Positions 8,072-18,012 of a stretch of DNA of 64,000 nucleotides are shown here, in pieces. The stretch's first letter is position 1. Every line of letters starts with the position of its first letter. Location of the stretch: NCBI RefSeq assembly GCF_014647435.1, contig NZ_BMPE01000008.1, positions 78,310 through 142,309 on the forward strand. The letters run 5' to 3'. A program made the translations under genes and the position numbers. The stretch is from Deinococcus radiotolerans (GTDB lineage Bacteria; Deinococcota; Deinococci; Deinococcales; Deinococcaceae). The notes beneath the pieces were generated by a model. The model had not been told where the DNA came from. It saw only the letters and a list, made by a program, of their open reading frames with translations, and searched no databases.

Positions 8072-8712
8072 TGCGCCCCTGGCTTGCCCTGCTCCCCTTC
8101 CCGCTGACCTTCGCCCTGGCCGCCTGGAGCCTCCCGCAGCAGCCCGCCCGGTTGCCCACCCACTGGGGCGTGGACGGTCAGCCCGACGCCTGGGGCAGCG
8201 CCGCACAGGCCCTGTTCCAGCTGCCCACGCTGATGCTGCCCGCCGCCCTGCTCCTGCTGTACCTGGGCCAGGTCCCGTCCCAGCGCCGGAATACGCCCCT
8301 CCTGCAACTGGTCGCGCTGGGCCTGGGCCTGCTGGCCCTCACCCAGACAGCCGCGCTGGCCTTCGAGTGGAACACCATCCGCGCCCTGCTGGTCGGCCTG
8401 GGGCTGCTGTTCACGATGATCGGCAACGTGATGGGCCGCGCGCACCCCAGTGCGTTCGTGGGCCTGCGCACCCCCTGGGTGTACCTGAGCCGCCGCGCGT
8501 GGCACGCCTCGCAGCGCCGCAGCGGCGTGTGGTTCGTCGGCCTGGGCGTGGGCCTGCTGCTCGCCGCGCTGCTGGTGCCCACCGCGTGGCTGACCCCGTG
8601 GGTGGCCCCCTACGCCCTGCTGGCCGCCGTGGCCCTCATGCTGGGGGTCCTGACGTACGCCTCCTACCGCGACTGGAAGACCGACCCGGAGCCGCAACCC
8701 GTCCAGCTGTAA
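8071..8712 (+). CDS. sdpI: SdpI family membrane protein (DUF1648 + SdpI)
   Basis: 213 residues with about six membrane segments. The N-terminus has the DUF1648 motif L-P-T-H-W-G-V-D-G-Q-P-D-A-W-G, and the middle carries the SdpI signature G-N-V-M-G-R-A-H-P-S-A-F-V-G-L-R-T-P-W followed by a tryptophan-containing loop (R-R-A-W-H-A-S-Q-R). In Bacillus subtilis SdpI gives immunity to the SDP toxin and traps SdpR at the membrane. No toxin gene homologous to sdpC is visible nearby, so in this organism the pair may sense another membrane-active peptide. Translation is coupled to sdpR. Confidence 0.85.
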   Translation: MRPWLALLPFPLTFALAAWSLPQQPARLPTHWGVDGQPDAWGSAAQALFQLPTLMLPAALLLLYLGQVPSQRRNTPLLQLVALGLGLLALTQTAALAFEWNTIRALLVGLGLLFTMIGNVMGRAHPSAFVGLRTPWVYLSRRAWHASQRRSGVWFVGLGVGLLLAALLVPTAWLTPWVAPYALLAAVALMLGVLTYASYRDWKTDPEPQPVQL

Positions 8713-8739
8713 CCGCAGCCCTCTGACCCGCGCGCCCGT

Positions 8740-9171
8740 TCAGTCGAGCACGCGGGTCATCTCATGCGCGCTGGCCGTGAAACCCAGCGCCTCGTACAGC
8801 GGCCGGGCCATGTCGCTGCTGCCCAGGCTGACGCGCGTGATCCCGCGCGAGCGCACGGCGTCCAGGCAGGCCGTCACCAGCGTGCGGGCGTGCCCAGCGC
8901 GGCGACAGTCCGGGTGCGTCCAGACATTCACCACCCGCGCCCGCCACGGCTGCGGATCACCCCGCGTGGGCCCCCAGTGCAGCAGGGTCACGCCCGCTCC
9001 GGCGATCACCTCTCCCCCGTCCTCACGCAGAAACCCCAGGTACCGTCCGTCCCGGATGGCACCGGCCACCCACGTGGCGTACACGGGCCGCTCGGGAAAG
9101 TCGCGGGCGTCCGGGAAGCGGTGCGCGGCGACGGTAGCGGCATCAGTGGGCGTAACCGGGCGCAGGGTCAT
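8740..9171 (-). CDS. GNAT family N-acetyltransferase
   Basis: 143 residues, the size of a single GNAT domain. The acetyl-CoA loop is visible as V-W-T-H-P-D-C-R-R-A-G-H-A-R-T-L-V-T (motif A, about 82-99), preceded by the beta-4 strand R-V-V-N-V and followed by L-Y-E-A-L-G-F-T (about 128-135), the usual GNAT motif B. The substrate cannot be told from sequence. The ATG overlaps the soxR stop by four bases (ATGA), so it is the second gene of the soxR transcript and would come under SoxR control. Confidence 0.85.
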   Translation of the reverse strand: MTLRPVTPTDAATVAAHRFPDARDFPERPVYATWVAGAIRDGRYLGFLREDGGEVIAGAGVTLLHWGPTRGDPQPWRARVVNVWTHPDCRRAGHARTLVTACLDAVRSRGITRVSLGSSDMARPLYEALGFTASAHEMTRVLD

Positions 9172-9608
9172 GCGTCTCCCAGCAGCTGACTGCCGCCGGG
9201 CAGGGTGCGGCCCAGCGCGTCGCCGGGGTTGTGCAGCGCGCAGCGGTCCAGGCTGAGGCAGCCGCAGGCGATGCACCCGTCGAGGTCGTCGCGCAGGCGG
9301 GTCAGGGTGGCGATGCGGGCGTCCAGCGCGGCGCGCCACGTGGCGGACAGGGCCGCCCAGTCCTGCGCGCTGGGCGGGCGGCCGCCGGGGAGGGTGTCGA
9401 GCGCGGCGCGGATCTCGGCGAGGGGCACGCCGACGCGGGCGGCGGCGCGGATGAACGCGAGGCGGCGCAGCGTGTCGGGCGGGTAGCGGCGCTGGTTGCC
9501 GCTGGTGCGCGCGGCGGTGATCAGGCCCTCGCGTTCGTAGTGGTGGAGGGTGGGGACGCTCAGGCCGCTGCGGGCGGCGAGCTGGGCGGGCGTGAGGGGC
9601 GTGGGCAT
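9168..9608 (-). CDS. soxR: SoxR redox-sensing MerR-family regulator
   Basis: 146 residues. An N-terminal MerR helix-turn-helix (L-A-A-R-S-G-L-S-V-P-T-L-H-H-Y-E-R-E-G-L) is followed by the dimer helix and then the four-cysteine [2Fe-2S] site C-I-A-C-G-C-L-S-L-D-R-C (C112, C115, C117, C123), the C-x2-C-x-C-x5-C spacing of true SoxR. SoxR activates its target when the cluster is oxidised by redox-cycling drugs or NO. The start at 9608 has an AGGAGG site at 9615-9620. A near-perfect SoxR box lies directly upstream, between soxR and the divergent VOC genes. No soxS is present, as is usual outside enterics. Confidence 0.93.
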   Translation of the reverse strand: MPTPLTPAQLAARSGLSVPTLHHYEREGLITAARTSGNQRRYPPDTLRRLAFIRAAARVGVPLAEIRAALDTLPGGRPPSAQDWAALSATWRAALDARIATLTRLRDDLDGCIACGCLSLDRCALHNPGDALGRTLPGGSQLLGDA

Positions 9609-9624
9609 GGGTGGCCTCCTGGGC

Positions 9625-9655
9625 TTGACCTCAAGTTGACTTGAGGTTCTACCCT
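9625..9655 (+). promoter_or_regulatory. SoxR box inside a 19-bp-spaced MerR-type promoter
   Basis: The palindrome ACCTCAAGTTGACTTGAGGT (9628-9647) differs by one central base from the SoxR box of E. coli soxS (CCTCAAGTTAACTTGAGG). On the plus strand it sits between TTGACC (9625-9630) and TACCCT (9650-9655), a 19-bp spacer that is the hallmark of MerR-family activated promoters. It points to the VOC gene at 9740. Confidence 0.85.
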
Positions 9656-9739
9656 TCCAGTATGCGGCGCCCACCCTGTCCCTGCGTCCCTACCTGCCCG
9701 TGACCTCAGCCCGCTCGCCCCCACCCCGGAGGAACCCCG

Positions 9740-10414
9740 ATGCGCCTTGACCACCTGACCCTGCACGCCCCGGACCTGAGCGCCCAGCGGGCCTTCTACG
9801 CCCTGACCCTCGGTCTGCCCATCTGCCACGACACCCCGGAAGAATTCACCGTGCAGGTGGGCCGCTCCCGGCTGTCCTTCCGCCAGGGGGACACGCCCGC
9901 CGCGCACTTCGCCATGGACATTCCCCGCACGCTGGTCACCCAGGCGCAGGCGTGGCTGGAGGCGCGGGCGCCGCTGCTCGCAGACCCGGACGGGCAGGTG
10001 CGGTTCGGCCCGGACGGCGCCTTTCACAGTTCAAACCTGTACTTCCGCGACCCGGCGGGCCACATCGCCGAATTCATCGCGCGGCACGACTTGCCCTTCG
10101 ATCACACAGGGCCGTTCGGGCCGCAGCACGCGCTGCACCTCAGCGAATTCGGGCTGGTCGTGCCAGACGTGACGGACGCGGTGGACTGGCTGGAGGCGCG
10201 GCTGGGCCTGCGCGCCTGGGTGGGCCGCAGCCGCACCTTCACCCCGGTCGGCGGCGCGGACGGCAGCCTGATCGTCGTCCCGCGCGGACGTGGCTGGTTC
10301 CCGATCGGCCTGCCGGGTCAGCCCGTCCCGTTCCACCTGACCTACCGGCAGGATCGGGAGCGCCTCCTCACCCCGGCGGACCTGCCGTTCCTGCACACTC
10401 AGGTCCTGGCGTGA
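9740..10414 (+). CDS. VOC (glyoxalase/dioxygenase-fold) protein, probable SoxR target
   Basis: 224 residues with two VOC modules: the first opens M-R-L-D-H-L-T-L-H-A-P-D-L (1-13) and ends in L-Y-F-R-D-P-A-G-H-I-A-E-F-I (about 103-116); the second starts near L-S-E-F-G-L-V-V-P-D-V (about 135). His 5 and Glu in A-E-F-I are the usual metal ligands of module one. VOC enzymes include glyoxalases, extradiol dioxygenases and drug-modifying enzymes; which it is cannot be told. The ATG has a CGGAGGAA site, and the SoxR-box promoter lies upstream, so a role in handling redox-active or electrophilic compounds is plausible. The next gene overlaps by four bases. Confidence 0.82.
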   Translation: MRLDHLTLHAPDLSAQRAFYALTLGLPICHDTPEEFTVQVGRSRLSFRQGDTPAAHFAMDIPRTLVTQAQAWLEARAPLLADPDGQVRFGPDGAFHSSNLYFRDPAGHIAEFIARHDLPFDHTGPFGPQHALHLSEFGLVVPDVTDAVDWLEARLGLRAWVGRSRTFTPVGGADGSLIVVPRGRGWFPIGLPGQPVPFHLTYRQDRERLLTPADLPFLHTQVLA

Positions 10415-10821
10415 CCGGCCGCCTCTCCCCTGCCCATCACATCCGGCTGGCGCGGCCCAGTCTGGATCTGGACGCCGCGCAGCGCTTCTACGCGGACGGC
10501 CTGGGCCTGCGCGTGCTGCACCGCAGTGCCCACGACGAGTTCGCCGCGCTGCTGATGCTGGGCTTCCCCGGCGCGGCGTGGCACCTGGAACTCACGCAGG
10601 CCCATCACCTCCACGTGGCGCCCACCCCTACCGCCGAGGACCTGCTCGTGCTCTACCTGGACGGCCCGGTTCCGCCCGACCTGATCCGGCGGCTGGAGGC
10701 GCACGGGGGCGGGCGCGTCGCGGCGCTGAACCCGTACTGGGACCGCTGGGGCGTGACGGTGCGCGACCCGGACGGCTTCCGGCTGGTGCTGTGTGAGCGG
10801 GTGTGGCGGAGCGCCCCGTGA
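10411..10821 (+). CDS. VOC family protein (YycE-like)
   Basis: 136 residues starting at a GTG that overlaps the stop of the preceding VOC gene (GTGA). It has the layout of a small VOC protein: an R-L-A-R-P-S-L-D-L-D-A-A-Q-R-F-Y-A-D-G-L-G-L N-terminal strand-helix, and a C-terminal W-G-V-T-V-R-D-P-D-G-F-R-L-V-L-C. The R-P-S-x-D-L opening recalls the YycE subgroup. It is probably cotranscribed with the first VOC gene under SoxR control, giving a two-gene unit of related enzymes. Confidence 0.78.
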   Translation: MTGRLSPAHHIRLARPSLDLDAAQRFYADGLGLRVLHRSAHDEFAALLMLGFPGAAWHLELTQAHHLHVAPTPTAEDLLVLYLDGPVPPDLIRRLEAHGGGRVAALNPYWDRWGVTVRDPDGFRLVLCERVWRSAP

Positions 10822-10834
10822 CAGAATCGGACGC

Positions 10835-11356
10835 ATGATCTTCGTGGCGCTGCTGCACGCCGTGAACCTGGGCGCGAGGCGCAAGGTGCCCATGGCGGAC
10901 CTGCGCGCCCTGCTGAGCAGCCTGGGGCTGGAGGGGGTCCGCACGTACATCCAGAGCGGGAACGCCGTGTTCGGCGCTGGACCGGATCCGGCGCTGCGCG
11001 GGCGGCTGGAGGCGGCGCTGGAAGCGCAGTTCGGCTTCCCGGTGCCGGTGACACTCCGCACGGCGCACGAGTGGCGGGAGGCGGCCAGGGACTGCCCCGC
11101 GCACCTGCGGGATGAGGCGGTCGTGCTGGCGTTCCTGCGCGACCCGCCCGACCCGGCGCGCGTGGCGGCCCTGCGGGGGCGGGACGTCGCCCCGGAACGC
11201 TGGGAGATCGTGGGTCAGACGCTGTGCCAGACGGTCCCCGACGGCGTGCGGAACATGAAACTGTCCTCGGGCGTGATCGAGCGGACGCTGGGCGTGAAGG
11301 TCACCGTCCGGAACGAGCGGACCGTGCAGGCCATCGCGGCGATGCTGGACACCTGA
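10835..11356 (+). CDS. DUF1697 family protein
   Basis: 173 residues with the defining DUF1697 features: an N-terminal F-V-A-L-L-H-A-V-N-L-G strand, K-V-P-M-A-D-L-R-A-L-L, the motif V-R-T-Y-I-Q-S-G-N-A-V-F near residue 38, and a C-terminal S-S-G-V-I-E-R-T-L-G-V-K-V-T-V-R-N. The family is widespread and of unknown function. The ATG at 10835 is preceded by CAGAAT with a 7-base gap, so the message may start at the ATG. Confidence 0.85.
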   Translation: MIFVALLHAVNLGARRKVPMADLRALLSSLGLEGVRTYIQSGNAVFGAGPDPALRGRLEAALEAQFGFPVPVTLRTAHEWREAARDCPAHLRDEAVVLAFLRDPPDPARVAALRGRDVAPERWEIVGQTLCQTVPDGVRNMKLSSGVIERTLGVKVTVRNERTVQAIAAMLDT

Positions 11357-11391
11357 GCCGCGCCCGGTTCCCTGTTGGTTTAGCCTGCCGC

Positions 11392-12282
11392 ATGACCCGC
11401 CTGAAGTCCGCGCCCGCCGCCTTCCTGTCGGCGGCGCCGCTGCTGTTCGTGCTGCTCTGGAGCACCGGGTTCCTGGGGACCAAGGGCGCGGCCCGCAACG
11501 CCGATCCGTTCGCGTACCTGACGGTGCGGTTCGTGCTGGCCGCCGGGCTGATGGCGCTGCTCACGGCGGCGCTGCGGGCGCCGTGGCCCACGCGGGCGCA
11601 GGCGGGCCGCGCGGCCGTGACGGGTCTGCTGCTGCACGCCGGGTACCTGGGCGGCGTGACCACCGCCATCTGGCTGGGCCTCCCGGCGGGCGTGACGAGC
11701 GTGCTGGTGGGCGTGCAGCCCCTGCTGACCGGCCTGCTGTCCTGGCCGGTGCTGGGCGAGCGGGTCACGGCGCGGCAGTGGTCGGGTCTGGCCCTGGGCT
11801 TCGTGGGCGTGCTGCTGGTCATGGAGGGCCGCGTGACCGGCGGGCTCGGCAGTCCCGCCGCGCTGGGGGCCGCCGCGTTCGCGCTGATCTGCACCACGGC
11901 GGGCACGCTGTACCAGCGGCGCGTGGGCGGGGACATGCCGCTGCTGGGCGGCACGGCCGCGCAGTACGTGGCGAGTGCCGCCGCGCTGGGGGCCATCACG
12001 CTGGCGCGTGGGGGCGGCGTGATTCACTGGAACGCGGAATTCATCCTGTCGCTGACGTGGCTGGTGCTGGTGCTGTCGGTCGGGGCGATCCTGCTGCTCA
12101 TGCGGCTGCTGCGGGACCTGCCGGCGGCGCGCGTGAACAGCCTGTTCTACCTGGTGCCGCCGCTGGCGGTGCTGGAAAGCTGGCTGCTGTACGGCGAGCG
12201 TCTGAGCGGCGTCTCCCTGGCGGGCCTGGCGCTGTGCGTGGCGGGCGTCGCACTGGCCGCCGCCCCACCCCGCCCGCGCTGA
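11392..12282 (+). CDS. EamA/DMT family drug/metabolite transporter
   Basis: 296 residues with ten predicted membrane helices in two EamA repeats (about 15-140 and 160-290). The repeat signatures are seen: W-S-T-G-F-L-G-T-K at the end of helix 1 and E-R-V-T-A-R-Q-W-S-G-L-A-L-G-F-V-G-V at helices 4-5, repeated as E-R-L-S-G-V-S-L-A-G-L-A-L-C-V-A-G-V near the C-terminus. Such proteins export or import metabolites such as amino acids or riboflavin; the substrate is unknown. A TAGCCT box ends 5 bases before the ATG. Confidence 0.88.
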   Translation: MTRLKSAPAAFLSAAPLLFVLLWSTGFLGTKGAARNADPFAYLTVRFVLAAGLMALLTAALRAPWPTRAQAGRAAVTGLLLHAGYLGGVTTAIWLGLPAGVTSVLVGVQPLLTGLLSWPVLGERVTARQWSGLALGFVGVLLVMEGRVTGGLGSPAALGAAAFALICTTAGTLYQRRVGGDMPLLGGTAAQYVASAAALGAITLARGGGVIHWNAEFILSLTWLVLVLSVGAILLLMRLLRDLPAARVNSLFYLVPPLAVLESWLLYGERLSGVSLAGLALCVAGVALAAAPPRPR

Positions 12283-12484
12283 CGTGACTTCCAGGTGGGC
12301 GCGCGCCTGAGGCTCATCAGCCTGCGCGCCGCCAGGGGCAGTGACGGGCGCGCTGTGCGGCCCGCTCCGGGTTCGTGGCGGGTCAGCCCCGCCCGGCCTT
12401 TCTGGGGGGGTTAGGTTTCTGTGCGTGCCGTGCGGTAGCCTGCGGCACCAAGTTCAGACGGGAAGGTTAGGTTGACGTGACGGC

Positions 12485-14743
12485 ATGACGGTTCAGGTCC
12501 TCAACGTACGTATGGTCGAGCGCCGCGCTGAAGCGGCGCTGCTGCTGACGGTCCTGCTGCATGCCCTGACGGTCACCGTGACGCCGCCCGTCAGCGGGTC
12601 CGCCTGGCTGACGGGCGGGGCGTACCTGCTGGGTCAGCTGGCCTGCCTGCTCGTCGCGGCGGAGGCCTGGCGGGGCGCGCACCACGCGCAGCGGCGGCTG
12701 CTGGGGCGTTTCACGCTGGCCCTCACGGCGCTGTGGTTGGGCGACTGCGTCACCCTGAGTTTCGAGCTGCGGGACCTGAACATCCCCGGTCTGTCCGTCG
12801 CGGACGCGCTGTACGCCACGTACTACCTGCTGATGGGCGGCGCGCTGCTCAGCCTCACGCGCCTGCGCCTGAACTCCCTGCGGACCCTGTCCATGACGCT
12901 CGACAGCCTGATCGTCATGACGATCCTGGGCACGGTCACCTGGACGTTCCTGCTGTCCCGCAGCGTGCCGCTGCACCCGGCCGGCGCGGCGTACGTCACG
13001 CTGGACCTCGCGCTGATCGCCGTGGGCCTGCTGGCCCTGCGGCAGCAGCGCCTGAGCGTGCCCGTGGCGCTGCTGTGCGCGGGCCTGACCCTGATCGTCA
13101 GTGGTGACCTGCACGCCGCGCTGGTGGGCGGGTACGCGTCCGGGAACCGCGCGGACTTCCTGTACCTGTGGGGCAGCGCCCTGCAGGTGCTGGGCCTGTG
13201 GTGGCGGCGTGACCAGGCGGTGCGGGGCGTGCAGTGGCGCCCACCCCGCCCGGTGCGGGTGTGGCTGGCGGCCTTCCCGTACCTGGCGGGCGGCCTGACC
13301 TGCGCGGCCCTGCTCGTGTCCCGTCCGGCGCCGGTCACGCTGTGGGGCGCGGCCCTGACGTTCCTGCTGGTGCTGCTGCGCCAGGGCACGGTCATCCAGG
13401 AGAACCACCTGCTGGCGCGCAAGTTACGGCACTCCGCGGCGGAACTGGAACGGCGCGGCTCCCAGCTGCGGTACCAGGCGCGGCATGACGCGCTGACCGG
13501 CCTGCCCAACCGCGCGGAGTTCGAGGAGCGCCTGCGCGCCGCCATCAGCGGCCCGGCCGCCGTGATGTTCATCGACCTGGACGGCTTCAAGGACGTGAAT
13601 GACACCTTCGGGCACCCGGTGGGTGACGACCTGCTGCGCCTCGTGGCCGCCCGGCTGCAGACGCACCTGCCCGCCCGGGCGACCCTGGCGCGCGTGGGTG
13701 GCGACGAGTTCACGCTCGTGCTGCCCGGCGCGGACGAGGCGCAGGCGCTGCACACCGCGCGGCGCCTGCTGAACAGCCTGAGCGACCCGGTGGCCGTGGC
13801 GGGCCTCACGCTGACCGTGTCGGCGTCCATCGGGGTGAGTGTCGCCCCGCGCGACGGCACGGACGTCACGACCCTGCAGCGCCGGGCGGACACCGCGATG
13901 TATCACGCCAAGCACAGCGGCCGCCGGCAGGTGAAGGCCTTCACACCGGCCCTGGACGACCAGCGGCGCGAGCATTTCGCGCTGGAGGCCGCGCTGCGCC
14001 GCGCCGTGCACGCCCAGCAGTTCACGCTGCACTACCAGCCGCAGCTGCGCGGCGCCGCACTTGAGAGTGTTGAGGCCCTGGTCCGCTGGACCGACCCGCA
14101 GCTGGGGCCCGTGTCGCCCGGGCGGTTCATTCCGGTGGCCGAGCAGTGCGGCCTGATCCTCCCGCTGGGCCGCTGGGTGCGCGAGCAGGCGTGCGCGCAG
14201 GCCGCCGCGTGGCACGCGCAGGGCCGCCCCCTGCGGGTCGCGGTGAACGTGTCCCCGCTGGAGTTCACGCAGCCGGACTTCGTGCCGCACGTGCAGGGCC
14301 TGCTGCTTGGCCTGGACCTGCCCGCGCACCTGCTGGAACTGGAGGTCACCGAGGGTCTGCTCGTGCAGGACCTGACGGGCACCGCCGCGATCCTGCGTGA
14401 ACTGCGCGCGCTGGGCGTGCGGATCAGCGTGGATGACTTTGGCGTGCAGCACGCGTCCCTGAGCGCCCTGATGGCCCTCCCGGCCGACGTGCTGAAACTC
14501 GACCGCAGCTTCCTGAGTGGCCACGACACCCCGGGCGGACTGCCCAGCGGGACGCAGGTGCTGCGCGCCGTGCACACCCTGGGCCGCGAACTGAACCTCG
14601 ACGTACTGGCCGAGGGTGTCGAGACGCCCGAACAGCACGCGCTGCTGCGCGACCTGGGCTTCGAGTACATGCAGGGGTTCCTGTTCGCGCCCGCCATGCC
14701 CGCCGAGGAACTGGACCTGTGGCGGGACGCCCGCAGCGGCTGA
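12485..14743 (+). CDS. Membrane-bound GGDEF-EAL protein (c-di-GMP synthesis/breakdown)
   Basis: 752 residues. The first 300 hold about eight to nine membrane helices in a MASE-like sensor region. A short linker leads to a GGDEF domain (about 330-490) with an intact R-V-G-G-D-E-F active site near 404; the inhibitory RxxD site five residues upstream is not present (R-A-T-L there). The EAL domain (about 500-745) keeps E-A-L-V-R-W, V-N-V-S-P, E-V-T-E, D-D-F-G, L-K-L-D and A-E-G-V-E-T, so the phosphodiesterase residues look complete, although loop 6 reads D-D-F-G-V-Q-H rather than the usual D-D-F-G-T-G-Y. The signal it senses is unknown. Transcribed alone; ATG at 12512 is an alternative start. Confidence 0.9.
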   Translation: MTVQVLNVRMVERRAEAALLLTVLLHALTVTVTPPVSGSAWLTGGAYLLGQLACLLVAAEAWRGAHHAQRRLLGRFTLALTALWLGDCVTLSFELRDLNIPGLSVADALYATYYLLMGGALLSLTRLRLNSLRTLSMTLDSLIVMTILGTVTWTFLLSRSVPLHPAGAAYVTLDLALIAVGLLALRQQRLSVPVALLCAGLTLIVSGDLHAALVGGYASGNRADFLYLWGSALQVLGLWWRRDQAVRGVQWRPPRPVRVWLAAFPYLAGGLTCAALLVSRPAPVTLWGAALTFLLVLLRQGTVIQENHLLARKLRHSAAELERRGSQLRYQARHDALTGLPNRAEFEERLRAAISGPAAVMFIDLDGFKDVNDTFGHPVGDDLLRLVAARLQTHLPARATLARVGGDEFTLVLPGADEAQALHTARRLLNSLSDPVAVAGLTLTVSASIGVSVAPRDGTDVTTLQRRADTAMYHAKHSGRRQVKAFTPALDDQRREHFALEAALRRAVHAQQFTLHYQPQLRGAALESVEALVRWTDPQLGPVSPGRFIPVAEQCGLILPLGRWVREQACAQAAAWHAQGRPLRVAVNVSPLEFTQPDFVPHVQGLLLGLDLPAHLLELEVTEGLLVQDLTGTAAILRELRALGVRISVDDFGVQHASLSALMALPADVLKLDRSFLSGHDTPGGLPSGTQVLRAVHTLGRELNLDVLAEGVETPEQHALLRDLGFEYMQGFLFAPAMPAEELDLWRDARSG

Positions 14744-14854
14744 AGGCAGGCGCGAAGGTGCGGGCCCGCCAGTGGCCGTCGTCAGCGGCGTGTGCCCTGA
14801 GCGCCCAGTCTGCCCCGCGGCAACCCAGACCCCGCAGCGCGCGTACCGGCAGGT

Positions 14855-15349
14855 ATGGAACTGAACGGACGGATCGGCGGAGTCTCCCTGGGGTACGACC
14901 TGCGCGCCACCTGGGACGGCCAGCGCCTCACGGGCCGCATCGGCGGGCGGTTCGAGGGCAAGGACATCCACCTCAGCGTGCACGGTGGGCGCGTGACCGG
15001 CCGGGTCGGCGGGACGTTCGAGGGCTTCGACGCGACCGGCGACCTGGGTGATCAGCGCGTGGACGTGCGTCTGGGTGGCCGCATTCAGGGGGACGACCTG
15101 CACCTGACCCTGAGCGGCGCGCGGGTCGAGGGGCGCTTCTCGGGCCGGATCGACGGCAAGGACGTGAGCCTCACCTCAGACGGCGGGCGCCTGCACGGCC
15201 GGATCGGCGGGGTCGTGGACGGCAAGGACGTGAGTCTCGAACTGGATGGCGTGCCCGCACTGGTGGCGGCGCTGGCGGCCACCTGCGCCTTCAAGGCCCT
15301 GGAGGATCAGCAGGACGCCGCCAGCGCCAGTACCGCCAGCAGCAGCTGA
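14855..15349 (+). CDS. Hypothetical protein built of G-R-I-G-G repeats
   Basis: 164 residues with no signal peptide. From residue 1 to about 130 it is made of roughly six imperfect units of about 21 residues, each with a G-R-(I/V)-G-G core followed by x-x-x-G-(K/D)-D-(I/V)-x-L: for instance T-G-R-I-G-G-R-F-E-G-K-D-I-H-L and H-G-R-I-G-G-V-V-D-G-K-D-V-S-L. This regular pattern suggests a beta-solenoid or long beta-sheet stack. The tail (V-A-A-L-A-A-T-C-A-F-K-A-L) may be a helix. I recognise no family and infer no function. Confidence 0.6.
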   Translation: MELNGRIGGVSLGYDLRATWDGQRLTGRIGGRFEGKDIHLSVHGGRVTGRVGGTFEGFDATGDLGDQRVDVRLGGRIQGDDLHLTLSGARVEGRFSGRIDGKDVSLTSDGGRLHGRIGGVVDGKDVSLELDGVPALVAALAATCAFKALEDQQDAASASTASSS

Positions 15350-15381
15350 GGGGGCTCAGGGGGCGGGCTGCACCCGTGGCG

Positions 15382-16020
15382 TCAGGGGTGGGCGGCGGCC
15401 AGGATCAGGTCGGCGGGCGTGTGAACGTGCTCGGCGGCCGCGCCGCCCAGGTGCAGCAGCGCGCGGCCCACCAGGTCAAAGCCGAGCGCATACCCGGCCC
15501 AGCGCGGCAGGTTCTGCACTTGAGAACCGTAGAACCAGGCCTCAAACCCGAAGTCCGTGGTCCGCAGCAGCGGCGTAGCCCGCGCCCACAGCTCGCGCAG
15601 GTTCACGGGCGCCTGCGCGTACAGGGGCGGCGTCTCTCGCTCGGTGAGTTCGTGGTGCTGCGCGAGGCCCTCGCTGACCAGCACCTCCAGCAGCGTGCGC
15701 CCGTAGCCGGGGCCGCGCCAGCGGGCGGCGTGATGCAGTTCGTGGGCGAGCGTGGCGGGCAGTTCGGTGCGCCAGCCGGACAGGAAGTGCCCATGGCCGG
15801 GGTTGATGGTCAGCTCCACGTAAGTGCCGGTGGGCGCGTAGCCGTGCACACCGGTCTCCGGCAGGGCCCAGGGCAGCACCCGCAGGGCGACGTCCACGCC
15901 GTCCAGGTTCAGCCGGGCCGCGTGCCAGTTCAGGGTCGCGGTCAGTTGGCCTTTGATCTCGCGCGCCAGTTCAGGCTTCAGTTGACCGGCGGCGTTCATG
16001 ACGTGCAGGGCGTTCATCAC
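15382..16020 (-). CDS. DUF2268-like putative zinc peptidase
   Basis: 212 residues. The motif H-E-L-H-H (93-97) is an HExxH zinc site, followed about 20 residues later by S-E-G-L-A (Glu 117), the third ligand expected of a gluzincin-type peptidase; this arrangement is that of DUF2268, a predicted Zn-dependent protease family. No signal peptide is visible, so it is likely cytoplasmic. The annotated start is GTG at 16020, with an ATG one codon later. It lies seven bases after the stop of a small membrane-protein gene and is probably cotranscribed with it. Confidence 0.8.
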   Translation of the reverse strand: MMNALHVMNAAGQLKPELAREIKGQLTATLNWHAARLNLDGVDVALRVLPWALPETGVHGYAPTGTYVELTINPGHGHFLSGWRTELPATLAHELHHAARWRGPGYGRTLLEVLVSEGLAQHHELTERETPPLYAQAPVNLRELWARATPLLRTTDFGFEAWFYGSQVQNLPRWAGYALGFDLVGRALLHLGGAAAEHVHTPADLILAAAHP

Positions 16021-16027
16021 GCCACGT

Positions 16028-16363
16028 TCAGCGGCGCAGCAGGATGAACCCGGCGGCGCAGGCCATCGCCAGCAGCAGGGCGGGCGCCCCGAGCAGCCAG
16101 TTCATGGTGCCGGCCAGGGTGGCCGTGACGGTCAGGACGCCGGTCATCCACCCGCAGGCGAGCAGCGCGAAGGTCGGCCAGGGCAGGCGGTTGACGGTGA
16201 TCAGCAGCAGCGGCGTCAACGCCACGTACCGCAGCGTGCGGGCCAGGGCGCTGCTGGTGCCCGCGTCGAAGGTGGCCCCGGCCACCCACAGGGTCAGGGC
16301 GGCGGCCGGAATCAGCAGCAGGATGGGCAGCAGGGCCGTGCGGGCAGCGGGGGCAGGATGCAT
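16028..16363 (-). CDS. Small hypothetical membrane protein
   Basis: 111 residues with about four hydrophobic helices (near 10-28, 42-58, 63-82 and 86-108). It starts at the ATG at 16363 (M-H-P-A-P-A-A-R-T); a much longer open frame on this strand runs antisense through the AAA gene and is not real. No family is recognised. It sits first in a two-gene unit with the DUF2268-like peptidase, so the pair may work together at the membrane, which is only an inference from order. Confidence 0.6.
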   Translation of the reverse strand: MHPAPAARTALLPILLLIPAAALTLWVAGATFDAGTSSALARTLRYVALTPLLLITVNRLPWPTFALLACGWMTGVLTVTATLAGTMNWLLGAPALLLAMACAAGFILLRR

Positions 16364-16507
16364 CTGACCCACAGTACGGTCCGTTCCGTGCGCGGGTGGC
16401 CTCAGATGAGCACGGGTCACCCTCGTCCCGCACACGGCGCCCCGCGTGCCCGATTCCCAGCAAGCCGCACATTCCCGCGTCTGGGCGCGTGGTACGTTCC
16501 GCGCATC

Positions 16508-17959
<1,452 letters not shown>

Positions 17960-17972
17960 GCAGGCCACGAAG

Positions 17973-17998
17973 GGGGCGGAGCTGATCAGCCCCGCCCC
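17973..17998. terminator. Hairpin between convergent AAA and MerR genes
   Basis: GGGGCGG (17973-17979) pairs with CCGCCCC (17992-17998), with an inner GCT-GATC-AGC stem. It lies between two gene ends and would serve both directions. Confidence 0.6.
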
Positions 17999-18012
17999 TC
18001 TCCTATTGGCCC

